A stretch of DNA of 64,000 nucleotides, taken from the NCBI GenBank assembly GCA_012932295.1, contig JAAONU010000016.1, positions 35,061,241-35,125,240 of the forward strand, given 5' to 3'. Position numbers and translations under genes: made by a program. Positions 10,955 to 24,500 of this stretch are shown piece after piece (the first letter of the stretch is position 1; each line of letters begins with the position of its first letter). The notes beneath the pieces were generated by a model. It was given only the letters and a program-made list of their open reading frames with translations. It searched no databases and was not told where the DNA came from. Origin of the DNA: Cyclina sinensis (Eukaryota > Mollusca > Bivalvia > Venerida > Veneridae).

Positions 10955-13074
10955 GAAGTAAATTGTATTTAGCCGACTTTTGTGCATCCAACATTTCCGG
11001 AAGGAAATGGTTTTAGAATATTAGGACGATCTTAAATTATCAGTACTCAGTTTGGTTTTAACAAAAAGATAATGCTTCTTTACTACAATATTCCGTAAAA
11101 TAGTACAAATAGTTACAGGGCTCGACCATTTAAGTTGCTGCCAAATATACTTACACTACATGTTTTAAACGAAACAAAACACTTCTTGTTGCAGTGCTAA
11201 ATATTCCTTCATTTACAATGGACATGTTTGAAGATTGCAAAATTGTAACGTAGCTTTGTCAAAAATATGTCAAAAAATATAAAAAAAATGAAAAAGAAAT
11301 CATACAACAAAAAGTTTGTAAGATACCTAATTATTTCATGTACTTAAAGTTCTAACAAAATAAAATATTTAAACAAAATATTCTACAGAGGTTTATTATA
11401 ATTATATGTCATAAAGATCACGTTTGTTTCCAAATTGACAGTATTTATGTACAAGCATTCAAATCCAACACTTCCTTGTTACTTACGACACCAAAATGGT
11501 AGTTTTTTTTCTTTTCATCCCCCCTCGTCATAGTATTCTTTTACATCTAAATGTTTCCGTTACACAAGTCTGATGATTCGTAATTTATCTATATTAAGAA
11601 AGCTATATTAAGAAACCTTAGTCAAACATATCATGTGACTGCTTTCATTCTATTATCATGTTGATATGGTAACCGGTTTGTCAGCTGACTTTGAAATGCT
11701 ATACTGTACTATCAGGTAATTTCTACAGACGCTGTATGTTTTATGCGTCTTTATTTTTAGATTAGTCTGTAAAATTTACAACTTAACCCTACGGCTTTTA
11801 ATTTAACAAGTAAGTTCTTTGATTTGATATCCCCCGCGGAATAATACAAATTATTGGAATGAAGTGCAAAGTATTATTGACATTTAACGTAGTGTTTCAC
11901 CTTTGAATTTGAGTGACATTTGAATGCCCATAAAAATTGAGCGGCGCCGAGCAGAAATAACTCTTAATAGTAAATGACGTAGTTTTTAGAGAAATGATGT
12001 CAAAACATTATTATGACGTTGTGTAATCCCGTTGCGTCATTCGTTAAAAGTACATTTCTCGGAATTATAATGATCAGTTCTTAGTTTAGTTGGACCTGCA
12101 GGGTATACTATTTCTACAAAGAAATTCCAAAACTCGCCAAAATTAAGCGGACACGAAATGGGGGGAGGGGGCGGAGGTAAATCAAGAATTCATGTCTAAT
12201 CTTCACCTTGGACGGGGCAACCAGTTCGTATGTGCAGTACATCAAAAGGATACTAAATGTTTCTTCTAGTAATGGAGGACCTAGGTCTATAAAGACCAAA
12301 ATATGCAATGAAGGCTTTAGGAGTAGCGTGTTGAAGTGTATTTCTCTAATCGGTGAAATCTTAAGCTCCAGATATATGTTAAAACACATCATTTAACATT
12401 CAGAATGTATCTTTTTTGGAGTGTAATGCCCCAGTAGCTCACTGGAATAACGTCTACACTTCTATATGAGCCAAGCTACGCTCTTGTAGATATATCAAAT
12501 GCTTCCATACCAGTCAAAACACTTAATCTTTAAATTAAGATAATTAACAATGCTCAGACAATAGCAAAGACATCTTGAAGCAAACCATCATTCAATATAT
12601 CGTAAAAAAGTTAACAACTGCTATTGTTTCAATATAAATTGGACTTATGCTGCATATAAAAAAAAGAAAACAAGAAATTCCCCACTGAACTACTCACATA
12701 TTTTGTTTTCTTCAATTTCATCAATATTGTTTATAAAAACAGCAAACATTAGGTGGACAAACCATCTTTTAAAAATGTGTATCGAGGTATGCATGAAACT
12801 AGCTAAGAAATAGGCTGGTGTCATTCCAAGACAAACTGTAAACACTACAGGTATAATTACAACTAGGAAAATGAGGGTATATTACAGACAGCCTTCCGAA
12901 ATAATGATTTGAAATTCCGACCATTACCAATGTTAATTAAAGAAACACAACATGGAAGTCAGTAAAAGTTATCTGTGTGGAAGCTGAGTTTCATGAGGAT
13001 ATAGGAGCCACTCAAAGTCAGATTCAGAATTGAAAAGTGTTATGCCTCAACAATAAAGTAACACATATGCTAAG

Positions 13075-13096
13075 TATCTATCTATCTATCTATCTA
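13075..13096. repeat. (ATCT)n microsatellite
   Basis: Five or so tandem ATCT units, followed 250 bases later by a second tetranucleotide run at 13345-13373. Confidence 0.85.
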
Positions 13097-13344
13097 AGCA
13101 GAAAGGTTTCTGGTTGTGCTCTGATATATGATATCATGTATTAGCAGGGGTAATGCTTGGCAATATTTTAGTGGCTTCATCCTTGAACAGCGACTTGTCA
13201 AGGTACACGTTGTGAAAACGGCATAATAAGAACGGATTTTATATCTTTTTTCGTCTTAAATATCTCGCTACTGCATTATTTGTCGCATATGAGCATTTCA
13301 CTGTAATGCTTTAAAATCTCGGATTCTCTCCAGTCAATGCCTCT

Positions 13345-13373
13345 GAATGAATGAATGAATGAATGAATGAATG
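13345..13373. repeat. (GAAT)n microsatellite
   Basis: About seven tandem GAAT/TGAA units inside copy 2 of the large unit. The same tetranucleotide makes the much longer array near 38.1 kb. Confidence 0.85.
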
Positions 13374-14045
13374 CCTCAATCACGTATTTGAATATGGTGT
13401 ATACTTTTGCTCTCCTTACCCATATGGTTATCATCATGGAAGATTCAAGAGAGTGCTGCGTGTGCAAAGTTGTTATCAATCCTTAGAAATACTACAGATC
13501 GGCGACGACTTTCTTCAAATGCAATACATGGAAGAAATATACGTTTAATTTTGCAAAAATCTATATCATACCGGTTTTCTATAGTAGATTTGATAAAACA
13601 GACAATAAGCTTCATTAAGATTAAATTCTGCCTTGATTCAGAGAAAAAAACATATATGAAATACCACATTAAGTTAAAATAGATGTGGTTGTCATAGATA
13701 CCATTTTGAATAAAACGTGCAGATGAATAAAGGCAGAACTTATTTTAAATGCAATAGTACACCTAAATAAGAATCATACAGTTGAATGAATCATGTGTTC
13801 ATCTGCTTTACAAATAAGCAGGATAGAACCTTGACTTTCTAGATCCTGCTAAAAATTGTATGATTCATGTTAAGACCATGAGAATTAAAGTTAATGCCAA
13901 TCTGACAAAGTGAGAGTGTTCATGCACATTTTCATTATAACCATTTAAATAATTAGTTTTTGTTCCAATTTTAACCATAAAGTGAATATTTTATTACTAT
14001 TTTTATATTTCTATTTAATATTTTTCAGCATATCTTTTTTTTTTA

Positions 14046-14109
14046 TCAGGCACTTAGCTTTTGTCTTTGATGTTTACGTTCGGATAGGTATTTCGCGAGA
14101 TGACAACAT
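14046..14109 (-). pseudogene. Truncated relative of the 97-codon frame (copy B)
   Basis: From ATG at 14109-14107 the peptide starts MLSSREIPIRT, then meets a TAA, and similarity ends after about 20 codons near a T-rich tract. It matches the N-terminal part of copies A and D (MLSPRDLP, MLSARDIP). The rest of the frame is absent, so this copy is broken. It marks the end of unit copy 2. Confidence 0.5.
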
Positions 14110-14804
14110 GGTTACTAAATCACAGACTCGAAAAAAGAAACAAATTGCCAGTTGAGTCCTCAGCTTAAATACTAACAACCGATTACTAGAGTTTAAAAGT
14201 CTGGAAAAACAGACATATTAAATGCAATTTAAAGAGAGCTCAGGTTTATTTTACAATTTTACAAAAACTGCAGAAGTCACCTTGACCTTACACATTTTTT
14301 GATAAAATTTGTCAAGTAACTTTTCCCCTCAAGTTTAACTGGGATGCTTCTTTGCCCAGTCTGTGATACTAATAATTTGTACTTTAAGATTTCTAACTCA
14401 TTAGATCCCTAAAACGTAATTTTACCTCATTAATCTAGTGGAAAAGGCCTCTGTTCTTAAAGCAAATTCAAAAACAAAATCACTTGAAAGTAATGGAGCG
14501 TGATACGAGACTAGACTTATGATACAATTTTCCGAAGTCTTAGGAAAAATCATAGAATATAGTAAATCATTTGAGAAATAACGGTCCATAAATTGCACGG
14601 ATACCTCACAGAACAACGCAATTATAATATGTCTGCAATTTTCATAAGACAAATAAGTACAGGCAATGTTGGTCACAAGAGTGCAGATAAGTAGCGAATT
14701 TAGACATTTCGCTTACAAGCCAAATGGCGATTAAATCTTTATTAATTTTTAAATACCTTCTTTGATATTTGATTTTTGATCGTTCTTCTATTTATTTTCT
14801 TAAA

Positions 14805-16962
14805 ACAAGAGCTCCGCGAAGCGGCACCAACGCTCGTCTGTTTTACATGTCGACAATGGAATGAGGGGGCTATAGTTATGGTTCTTGGTTCTCTGACGTT
14901 TGATGTCAAGATGTTGATATTGTTCATACTGGTACCTTTGATCATTCAACTAAATAACCAATTTTAACAAATATTTTAAGTTAAAAAGGGACATAACTCC
15001 AAAAAAAGTAGCTTTCAGAAAAAATGCCCCTTGTGTTACAACCGCCTCTTGTCATGACAAGCAAGCAGTGCAAGTTTCATATTGATATCTTTGATAGTTT
15101 TGAAATCATTCAACTTAATAATATCCAATTTGACAAAAAATGTAAGTTAAAAAGGAGACTAACTCCAAAAATATAGCTTTCAGAATAATGCCCCTTGTGT
15201 TACAACTGCCTCTTGTCATGATAAGCAAGCAGTCTATGTTTCATATTCATACCTTTTATAGTTTTGAAATCATTCAACTTAGTAAGGAATTTTGAAAACA
15301 AGAGGGCCATGATGGCCCTGTATCGCTCACCCGAGTATGACTGCTTTTAACAAAGTTGCTATGGACCTGGTTAATTGACCCCAGATGACCCATATTCGAA
15401 CCTGACTTAGAAATTATTGAAACAATCTTTCTGACAAATTTCCAGGTCATTTGGACTGAAAAGGTAGCCTCTAGAGTGTGAACAAGGTTTTTCGATATTT
15501 GGGCTCTATGAACTAGCTTTTTACCCCAGATGATTTTTATCCAAACTTGAGCTACAAACCATCAGAACAACCTTTCTGACAAATTTCCAGTTATTTGGAC
15601 TGAAAATATAGCCTCTAGAGTGTTTACAAAGTTTTTCGATATCTGGACTCTGTGACTTAGTTTTTGAACCCAGATGACCCATATTCAAACTTGACCTAGA
15701 AATCATCAAAGGAACCATTCTCACAAATTCCCAGGTTATTTGGAATTAAAATCTTACCTCTAGAGTGTTAACAAGGTTTTTTTATATTTGGGCTCTGTGA
15801 CCTAAATTTTGACCAAAGATGACCCATATTCGAACTTGAGCTAAAAATCATTCAACATCCTGTCTGACAAATTTCAAGGGCATTTGGACTGAAAATGTTA
15901 CCTGTAGAGCAATAACAAGATTTTTTTATATTTGGGCTCTGTGACCTAGTTTTTGACCCCAGATAAACTATATTCAAACTCTAGCTAAAAATCATTGAAA
16001 CAACCTTTCGGACAGATTTCCAGGTTATTTGGACTAAAAATGTTACCTCTAGAGTGTTAACAAGGTTTTTCCATATTTGGTTTCTGTGACCTAGTTTTTG
16101 ACCCCAGATGACTCGTATTCAAATTTGAGCTACAAATCGTCAAAGCAACCGTTCTGACAAATTTCCAGGATATTTGGACTGAAAATGTTACCTCTAGAGT
16201 GTTAAGGAGGTTTTTCTATTTTTGGACTCTGTGACCTAGTTTTTTAACCTAGATGACCAATTTTTCGAACTTGACCTAAGAATTATAAAAGCAACTTTTC
16301 TGACAAAATTCCAGATTATTTGGACTGAAAATGTTACCTCTAGTGTGTAAACAAGGTTTTTCAATATTTGGTATCTGTGACCTAGTTGTTGCCCCTTGAT
16401 GACCCATATTCGAACTTGAGCTAGAAATCATCGATACAACCTTTCTGAGAAATTTCCAGGATATTTGGACTGAAAAAGTAGCCTCTAGCTAGAGTGTTAA
16501 CAAGTTTTTTCTATATCTGGGCTCTGTGACCTAGTTTTTCAACTAAAATAACCCATGTTCGAACTCGTCCGAGAAATTAATGAGAGAAACATCGTGACCA
16601 AGTTTCATGATAATTGAGTTAAAAATGTGACCACTAGAGTGTTAACAAACTAATTTTGGACGGACGGACGACGAAAAAAAGGCGATTACAAAAGCTCACT
16701 CTGTCACTATGTGATAGGTGAGCTAAAAACTGAAAGATAAAAAGAAGATTACTCCAAAAATATAGCTTTCATAATAATGCCCCTTGTGTTACAAATGCCT
16801 CTTGTCATGATAAGCAAGCATTCAAAGTTTCATAATGATACTTTTTAAATTATTTGAGTAATGGGCTACATTAAAGTTTTTGCACGACGACGACTTCAAC
16901 AACGACGACGACATAGCGATCATAAAAGCTCCACTTTTTCTTCGAAACAAACGAGCTAAAAA
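14805..16962 (+). mobile_element. Dispersed element, ACAAGAG...GAGCTAAAAA type (outer)
   Basis: The 5' end is ACAAGAGCTCCGCGAAGCGG, which carries a small hairpin. The 3' end is CGACGACGACATAGCGATC, then AAAAGCTCCACTTTTTC and CGAAACAAACGAGCTAAAAA. Inside are three units of about 165 bases (TTGTGTTACAACCGCCTCTTGTCATG type) before 15298 and the end of another after 16728. A second element of the same class is inserted between them. It is non-coding. The class is unnamed here; a non-autonomous DNA element is possible. Confidence 0.65.
15298..16728 (+). mobile_element. Nested dispersed element with about nine 145-base internal repeats
   Basis: It starts ACAAGAGGGCCATGATGGCC, which forms a hairpin GGGCCAT/ATGGCCC, then GTATCGCTCACC. 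It ends GACGGACGGACGACG, AAAGCTCACTCTGTCAC and ATAGGTGAGCTAAAA. The body is diverged tandem units with GTGACCTAGTTTTTGACCCC and TTTCCAGGTTATTTGGACTG, spaced about 145 bases (for example near 15797, 15941, 16087, 16227, 16376 and 16526). It interrupts one repeat unit of the outer element. It has no coding potential. Confidence 0.75.
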
Positions 16963-18839
16963 TGAGTCCATTAAAATAACAAGAATCATGTATTAAATGA
17001 AGCAAGTATCCATAAGTATCACCCCTAATTATTGGGCTGGAATTATTAGAAAACTGTCTGACATAAACATGCAGTTAGGTGTTTCTAACATTGTTTCTAC
17101 TCATTAAATGTCACAAGTTGGAGACGCCGACTGGTCAAGAACACACATCTAATGTGTGATTAATGAAATCTGATTTATGATTAAAGATTCAATACGTCGA
17201 CAGAGTACTTTAACTGTTTGCGTTGTTTACTTGGATAAATAAAAATGTTTGACACAAAACAAAAAACCTAATTGTAGAAGCAAATGCTCGTTATTTTATT
17301 GTAGTAACGTTAGTAATCATCAATAATTTCCACAGCAAATTTTACATGATCACATTCAATTACCTACAAAGTTTTTGAAAGTGATGAAATTCATATTCAT
17401 ATTGAAACTTGAAAGACTCATGGGCTTGTCTGAAATATGCCCTGGAAAATGAACATTTCAATATTATATACTCTAAACACGCTTCAATATTTTTTATTTC
17501 TGTCACAGTTTCAAAGTACGGCGACGGAAATTATACTAAGCTACGGAAATTATGATAAGCTTTCGTCTCACGTTCTTACTGTCATTTTTGATCGTCTCTT
17601 TTGTTTTCTGTTCATGTAACTGGTGTGTTCAATCTTAAACTGCTATATATTAGTGCCAGTAATCAAAATATCTACAAATATTTTGTATCTTTAAGATACA
17701 GAACTAAAAATGTATTTCCCAACCCTTTACCCAAAGTATACAGATGTTTCCAATGCTTGCGAAGTAACAAGTTTTTTAATAATTTTTGCCATACCGTATA
17801 GTTCATCAGAAGGTATGCATAGCAGGTGTTTTCACAGACATTTTTTTTCAAAATGTTTAGTTTCGTTATATGCATTCACTTCTATTGTTTATGTCTAAAG
17901 AGCAGTTAGTTCATCACAGGTTTACATATATCTAATACATAATTTGGAAATTAAGATTATTATTCACAAAAAAATACTTCTACTGTCATCATTTATCATA
18001 GTAATACAATTTTCCAAGTTGACTCATTTTAAGCATAAACATTCAAAACCAACGTTTTTTGTTATTTAACACACCAAACAATGGTATCGGACTCCTTGGT
18101 TCTCAATACTTTTCTCCCTATTCTCTACCACTCCAACAAGAAATACCGTTAATAAGGTAACGGCAATAATACCCACTTAGAAAGGTACATTCAGTCCTTA
18201 TGGTTCAAACTATCATTGATTTAAATCTGTATAGCACAGTGTATAGTAATTACTTTTTCATCACAAACTCATCTAATTCAAGTTACTATTTCAATGGATA
18301 TCCATACACTGTGATTCCAAATAACAAGCTTTTGGGGTATATAACTAAAGGCTAATTAAACTTCAGATATATGTCTAAACACATCATATATCTTTTAGAA
18401 CAATGTCTGTCGCATGATGCCCCCATATCTCACTTAAAAATGGCCCTACACTTCTGTAAAAGTCAAGCTATGCTCCTGGTAGATATATCAAAATGCCCTA
18501 ATTTTTTAAGCTAACACTTCAATGTGCAGACTCTTAAAAATAGCTTTTAGACAATTTAATCAATTCTGTTTAATTTGTTATAAATTTTTTTTACATCTGT
18601 TATTGCTTTGCTACAAACTGGACTGACTTTTTTGTAAAATTGTACCACTACAAGTTCGAATTACTCATATATACTCAAAATGAGTGGATATCGTGAGTTA
18701 CTCTGGGTTGAACAGAATGCTTTATCTCCAGACCAACAAATCGTCGACAACAATACAGTTTTATTCAACCGATTTTAACAGATTGTGTTGATCATAACAG
18801 CAGGAAAAGGTAGACTCACCATCTTTAAAGAACATGCAT

Positions 18840-18955
18840 TTTGTTTAACTGAACACTAGCATAATGTTTAACTGAACACTAGCATAATGTTTAACTGAAC
18901 ACTAGCATAATGTTTAACTAAACACTAGCATAATGTTTAAGTGAACATTAACATA
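18840..18955. repeat. Minisatellite, 23-base unit, five copies
   Basis: The unit TGTTTAACTGAACACTAGCATAA is repeated with few changes, and the last unit is more diverged. It is present only in copy 3 of the large unit. The related spot in copy 4 (near 22497) has a single ACTGAACACTAGCATA, so the array expanded after the duplication. Confidence 0.85.
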
Positions 18956-20997
18956 GAAAAACCAGAAGAGACTTCAATTAGAGAGTAACTATGCAGTCTA
19001 TATATATAGTTATATATATAGTTAAAGTAACGAAAATCAGGATACAGTGCAGACATACTTCAGAAACAATTTACTTAACTTCCGACCATAGCCCATTTTA
19101 ATTAAAGAAGACCTAATCTTGACAAGAAACGAGAGACAAAAATACAAGAATGTGAAGATCCTGACCAATAACAAACGGTTTTAGCATCTATTTAGTTTCT
19201 TTAGTAATACTGAAACTGCATGTTCGGTAGCATGAAAGATTTAAACCGACACAGGTGTCTTCTCTGATTCTCTCGAAATATCGTCTCTGAACCTAAACGG
19301 ATAAATTTGAACTAATTTCAATCTTTTCTTAAATTTGGGAGAATGGCATTCATTTTATGTTTGGTGTACTCTTGGGAGTCTCATACCCATGAGGTTGCCT
19401 TCCTTGAAGATTGCAGTGACGGCCGAATTTGCTCAATTGATTCTTGGCAAAATTTCAGCTTTAAAAGTTTCTAAAGCTTAGTAAAATACAGAAATATTAA
19501 TTGTTGCTTGATGTTAGAAAATACGATTCTGACAATATTGTGATATACTTATTGATTTTATTTCGTCACATTAAGATATACCAAACACTACATATATCAA
19601 AGTTAAAATAAGCATGGTTGTCATAGTAACCTTTAATACTTTAACGTTTGCACTACTAGTATCCTGATTCTTTCGAGGTTAGAGCATTTTTTTTGTTTCA
19701 AATTGTGTCCGAAATTTTCCGTAAGAGTAATGTTGTGCCCGTAAGAGTAATGTTGTGGGCAATAATGCTCAAAAATAACTAAAAAATCTCTGAAAACAGG
19801 GGATCTGCCCATGAATCTAACATTACATTTTTATTACTTGAAAACATTCTTATATCGTGTATGAGTTATGAGCAGTTTAACAGTGTACGGCTGTTACTAT
19901 AATCATTAAAGACCTTAACGATATAAAGATTGGTCGTCTGCTTCATAAATGCACAAGGTGTTGGGCAATATCGACACATAATCGTGACTTTCTTTGGCAA
20001 GAACGTCGTGTTGTAAATTGTGACAACTCGGCCATCTACGGAAATTTCCGTGAGAGTAAGTAAGTTAGTAAGGACGTAAGTAAGTGTCAAAAATCACAAT
20101 ACAAAAGTCTCAAACGTGAAATAGAATATTTTTAGTGTAGTCCTGACATGTCCCAAAATAATTACATCAACGACCATTTTCGGAGAATTGCGGATGTCAG
20201 TGTGGTGTACTGTGCGAAGATTTTCTTTTCTAATTTAAATAAAGAAAATAAAAGAGATGGCTAATGTGCATATGGTACGTTGGTTAAAATTCTGTTTTGT
20301 AAGAAACCAAACAAGTTTAGTTAAGCAGAGGCATGGGCATTGTAAACAGGGTCCATAACCCAGCTTACAAGAATAATTTTTGTTATGCATAGAAATACCC
20401 TTTTTGAGTTTTGCCTATGATTTTGTATCTTTTATATTTTTAATAAAAAATGAAGTTTCAATAAAATTTATGTAATTATTATTGTGTCGTTATTTGAATT
20501 ACTTCAAACTTATCATTATTAAATTATCATATTTAGTGTGCAAGTTTTTTTTAAATCTCTTTTTTTACCAAATAGTTAATGTTTTTCTATTTATTATCTC
20601 TTACCTATGTAGCTATGTTTATATCTATCTGTTTCATACAGTCTCGAGAAATTGTTTAGAAATTTCAACGGCATGATTTTTTTTGCCAGAAAAAGCTTCT
20701 GTCTTACAGCAAGTGCCAAACTAGTAGTTATAAATTACTAGTTACTGCAATGTGATGGTGGTAAGTCGTAACTACACACACACTGTTAAAAAAAACACGT
20801 CATAAATCAGATCTGGGCCAAAATTTATATCAAATTTACGTCAAAACTAACTTTTTAAGCGAGGCGTTATTCATACCGACAGCGAAAATCGCTTGACACA
20901 GCTTTAGCGAAATGTATTGCTTAAACAGTGATTTTAGATGCATTTAAAACATTGGACAAATCTACATAAAACATGAGTTGTACCATTCTTATGAACA

Positions 20998-21274
20998 TCA
21001 CAACAGTTGCCTTAAGTTCTTTGGTACGTTTATTTCGGATCTCGACTTGTGCAACTCCCTCATTCTACAGATATACGGACTTTGCTGCCCTTTTATATTT
21101 GTCACAGACAACCTCCTAGCTTTCACTCGGTCGTGTTCGGGCTGGCAAGCCGGAAACTGCCAAATGTGTTGGCTTCATTGTGTGTCCAGCACATCTGTAC
21201 TTTATGGTGCGTTTAGCTTTAGTCATTGTCTTTGATGTTTTTGTTTGGATAGCTATATCCATTGGTGACAACAT
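20998..21274 (-). pseudogene. Broken relative of the 97-codon frame (copy C)
   Basis: From ATG at 21274-21272 the frame follows copies A and D (IKYRCAGHTMKPTHLAVSGLP) for about half its length. It then loses the frame through a one-base deletion and stops. Further indels, including a 14-base loss near the 3' end, leave it 17 bases shorter than the 294 bases of copies A and D. The aligned region still contains MREL-type sequence out of frame. Its decay contrasts with the intact copies. Confidence 0.5.
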
Positions 21275-21539
21275 GGTCACTGATTTACAAACTCGAAAAC
21301 AGAAACAAATAGCCAGTGAATGTTCAAAACATTGAAAATGGCTAACTGCAAAAAATGAATTAAAACAACCCAGTCGTTTCAACATTAATTAATGAATTCA
21401 AAAAGAAAAAAGAAAACATCAAACTACAAAAGACACTTGAGAGACTGCAAGCGTTTTTCTTTTCTATCTGTTAGATTCTGCAACATTTGTTTTGTTTGTT
21501 TGTTTGTTTTTTAATAAAAAACAATAACATTGTTGGCAG

Positions 21540-24500
21540 TCAAGAGAAGTTCTGTTTTATAAAAGTTAACAAAAACAGTTAGTGTTCTTTACCATACTAA
21601 ATAAGCCAATCCCCACAAAAAAACACACACACACACACCTAAAATTACCTGGGAAGCTACATATCCCAAAATACTTTGAAAAGTAATGGAGTGTGGTAAG
21701 AAAGACGCATACAAGTATACTTTGAATTACTGGAAAAATGAGCGGTCCATTAATTGCACAGGCATTATATAGAACAACGTAATTATAACATATCTGCCTT
21801 GTTCATTGGACAAATCACTACAGACAATGTCAAACACTAAAGTACATATATATGGAAGCAACAGCCGATCAGCGCAAATCGATCCCACATAATTACCGAC
21901 TACGAAAATTTCCACATTTAATACAAATGAAAATATAATGTACACGTGACAAAATGGCGCTTAAATCCCTGTAAATTTCAAACACCTCCTTGTAATTCTA
22001 CTCCTTCTTCATTTCAAATAAAATGAGGCCTTATCAATATCAAGACCCCTGTATTTAATGACGCTAACATCGACCTTTCTGGAATTACTGGAAAGCTCCT
22101 GCATGTTATAAACATGCACTCAGGTGTTTTTAATACTGTAATCACAAGTCGGGAACGACGGTTTGACAAAGAACACACGACCAATCACTCATCTAAGCAT
22201 TGCAAAATGCTCGTGCAGAATTGCACTGAACAGAACATTAATTTGTCATCAAAACTTAACATCTGTTATTGCTTCGCTTCAAACTGGATTGACTGTAAAA
22301 TTGTACCACTACAAGTTCGAATTACTCACATATGTTACTCATATACAGGTTACTAAGGGTTAAACATAACGATTCATGTCCAGACCATCTAATCGTCAAC
22401 AATACTGACATATTAGTTCAATTATAACAGATAATGTTGACCATAACTGCAGAAAAAGCTGGACGCGCCATCTTTAAAAGAATGGACATATTGTCCTACT
22501 GAACACTAGCATAGAAAAGCAAAGGAGTCTTTCAAAGAGAAACTTTGCAGTCTATAGATATAGTAATAGTTACGGAATTCAGGATACAGTGCAGACATCC
22601 TTCAGAAATAATTAACCTAAATTCCGAAAATAGACAATTTTATTTAAAGATATTTTGACATGAAAAGAGAGACAAAAAATACCAGCATGTGAAGGTCCTG
22701 ACCTATATAAAACGGTTTAAGCATCTATTTAGTTTCTTCAATAATACTGAAACTGCATGTTCAGTCGCATGAAAGATTAAAATTGTCGTAGATGTCATCT
22801 CTGATTATCTCCAAAAATCGTCTCTGAACTTACACGAAGATACGTTTAAATCGTTTTCAATCCTTTATAGAATTTGGGAGAATTCTTTCCCGGAGATTAC
22901 GGAGACGACCGAGTTTGTACGATTGATATAAATAATTGATCTTTATCAACAAGTATACTCAGTAAATTATGGAAATATTAATTAGTTTTTGCTTGCTTGA
23001 TGAAAGAAAATACGACTCTGACAATCTTTTGATATAAAAGATGATTTTATAAATGCCACATTCAGATATATCAAACACCACATATATCAAAGTTAAAATT
23101 AATATGGTTGTCATAGTAACCGTTTTTACTTTAATGTTTGCAGATGTATAAAGCGACAAAGCTGTATTGAATGCAGTTTCACACTTACGAGAAAATAATA
23201 AAGATTATAAGACTTTTAAATGTTAACAACAGATTTATCTCAAATGTCGGCGTCTGATTTATAATCAAACACGATCTTGATCTTCCGAGGCCAGAGTACA
23301 TTTTTGTTTTAAACATTTCCGTAAGAGTAATCCTGTAGGTAATAATACCCAAAAATAAATTTCAAAAAAAAACTTCTGAAAACATGCTATCTGCCTGAAG
23401 TTAACGTAATATTCATATTACCAAAGAAGCGAACTTAAATCGTGTGTTATGACCAGTTTGACAATGTACAAGTGTTCATGGACATTCTTATAAGCATTTA
23501 CATTATTAGAAGTTTCTTTCACTGATAAACTGACGTTGCATGCAATAAAAACTTAAAGGAATAAAGAATTTTATATTTGAGGGAAGCTCTGCGCATGTTT
23601 ATACTTTACAAGATGTTGGGCAATACCGTTACTTTCTTCGACAAGAACGTCGTCTTGACAATACTTTGACAACTCGGCCATTCTACGGAAATTCTCTTGA
23701 CAGTAACCTCGTGGGTAAGAAAGCCTAAGTATTACCACAAAAACTTCAATGGTAAAAAGATAATATTTTAAATGTAGTCGAGACATGTCCCCTAATAATT
23801 TCAGAGAGTTGCTGATGACTTCAGTGTGGTTAAATGTGAGAGCAGATTCTCTTTTCTTAGGCAAATAAAGATATTTAAAGAAATCGACCATGTGCAAAAT
23901 TCTCCTGTGAGAAACAAAACAAGATCAGATAACGGGGTTAGGGGCATTGTAAACAGGTCCACAAACCAGTCTGCAAAAATTAATACGGTTTTACATTTTT
24001 AAGTTTTTTTACTTTTGCTTATGATCTTTGTAATATTAAAAAAACAAATTTTATTCAATAAAAATTGAGTTTTTGCATAATAAATGATCATTAAAAATCA
24101 TGTTTGTATCGTAATCTGAAATTTGGCAAACTTAGGTAATATTTTACTTATAATATTCAAGATCGGAACTGTATTTTCATATTTATTTTCCGAATCCGTC
24201 TGAAATTTCTCTTTTCACAAAGCGGTGAAATTATTTCATTCATCTTCCTTTACTTGTGTAGTCTTTTTTAGAAAATCTGTTTATTTTATATAGTCTCGGG
24301 AAACTGTTTAGTTTTTTAACGGCTTGTTCGAATCAGCACGACTTTTTGTCGGCAGAAAAAGCCTCATTCTTACAGCAGGTGCCAAACTAAAAAGTCATAA
24401 ATTACTTGTTGTAATCCGATGGTGGTACGTGGCTACCACACAACGTCGTTAAAATAAACATGTCATGAATCAGATCTGTGCCAAAATAAAAATTATATGA

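Larger units (their letters stand above)
10000..14160. repeat. Copy 2 of the large duplicated unit
   Basis: It shares in order: TGCATAGATACC and CATGTCTGCTTTGCTC near 10225-10275, CACGTGACAAAACGGCGCTTAAATCC near 10373, CATAAACATGCAGTCAGGTG near 10552, TTACGACACCAAAATGG near 11483, GGTAACCGGT near 11669, CAGATATATGTTAAAACACATCA near 12368, GGTATAATTACAACTAGG near 12850, GGTTGTCATAGATACC near 13687, and a truncated 97-codon-frame relative at 14046. It is the least interrupted long copy. Its own small frames are not conserved between copies. Confidence 0.55.
14200..21330. repeat. Copy 3 of the large duplicated unit, split by a nested element pair
   Basis: Landmarks: AAAGTAATGGAGCG near 14490, GGTCCATAAATTGCACGG and the CATAAGACAAAT segment near 14583-14655, CATAAACATGCAGTTAGGTG near 17062, AACACACCAAACAATGG near 18067, CAGATATATGTCTAAACACATCA near 18364, TGCTACAAACTGGACTGACT near 18609, GGTTGTCATAGTAACC near 19617, and the broken frame at 20998-21274. 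About 2.2 kb of unrelated elements (14805-16962) separates the first two landmarks from the rest. Confidence 0.55.

Noticed and set aside
23571..23897. A 108-codon minus frame in copy 4
   Set aside because: The equivalent region in copy 3 (19866-20230) is not open in the same frame and shows indels, so conservation as protein is not supported.
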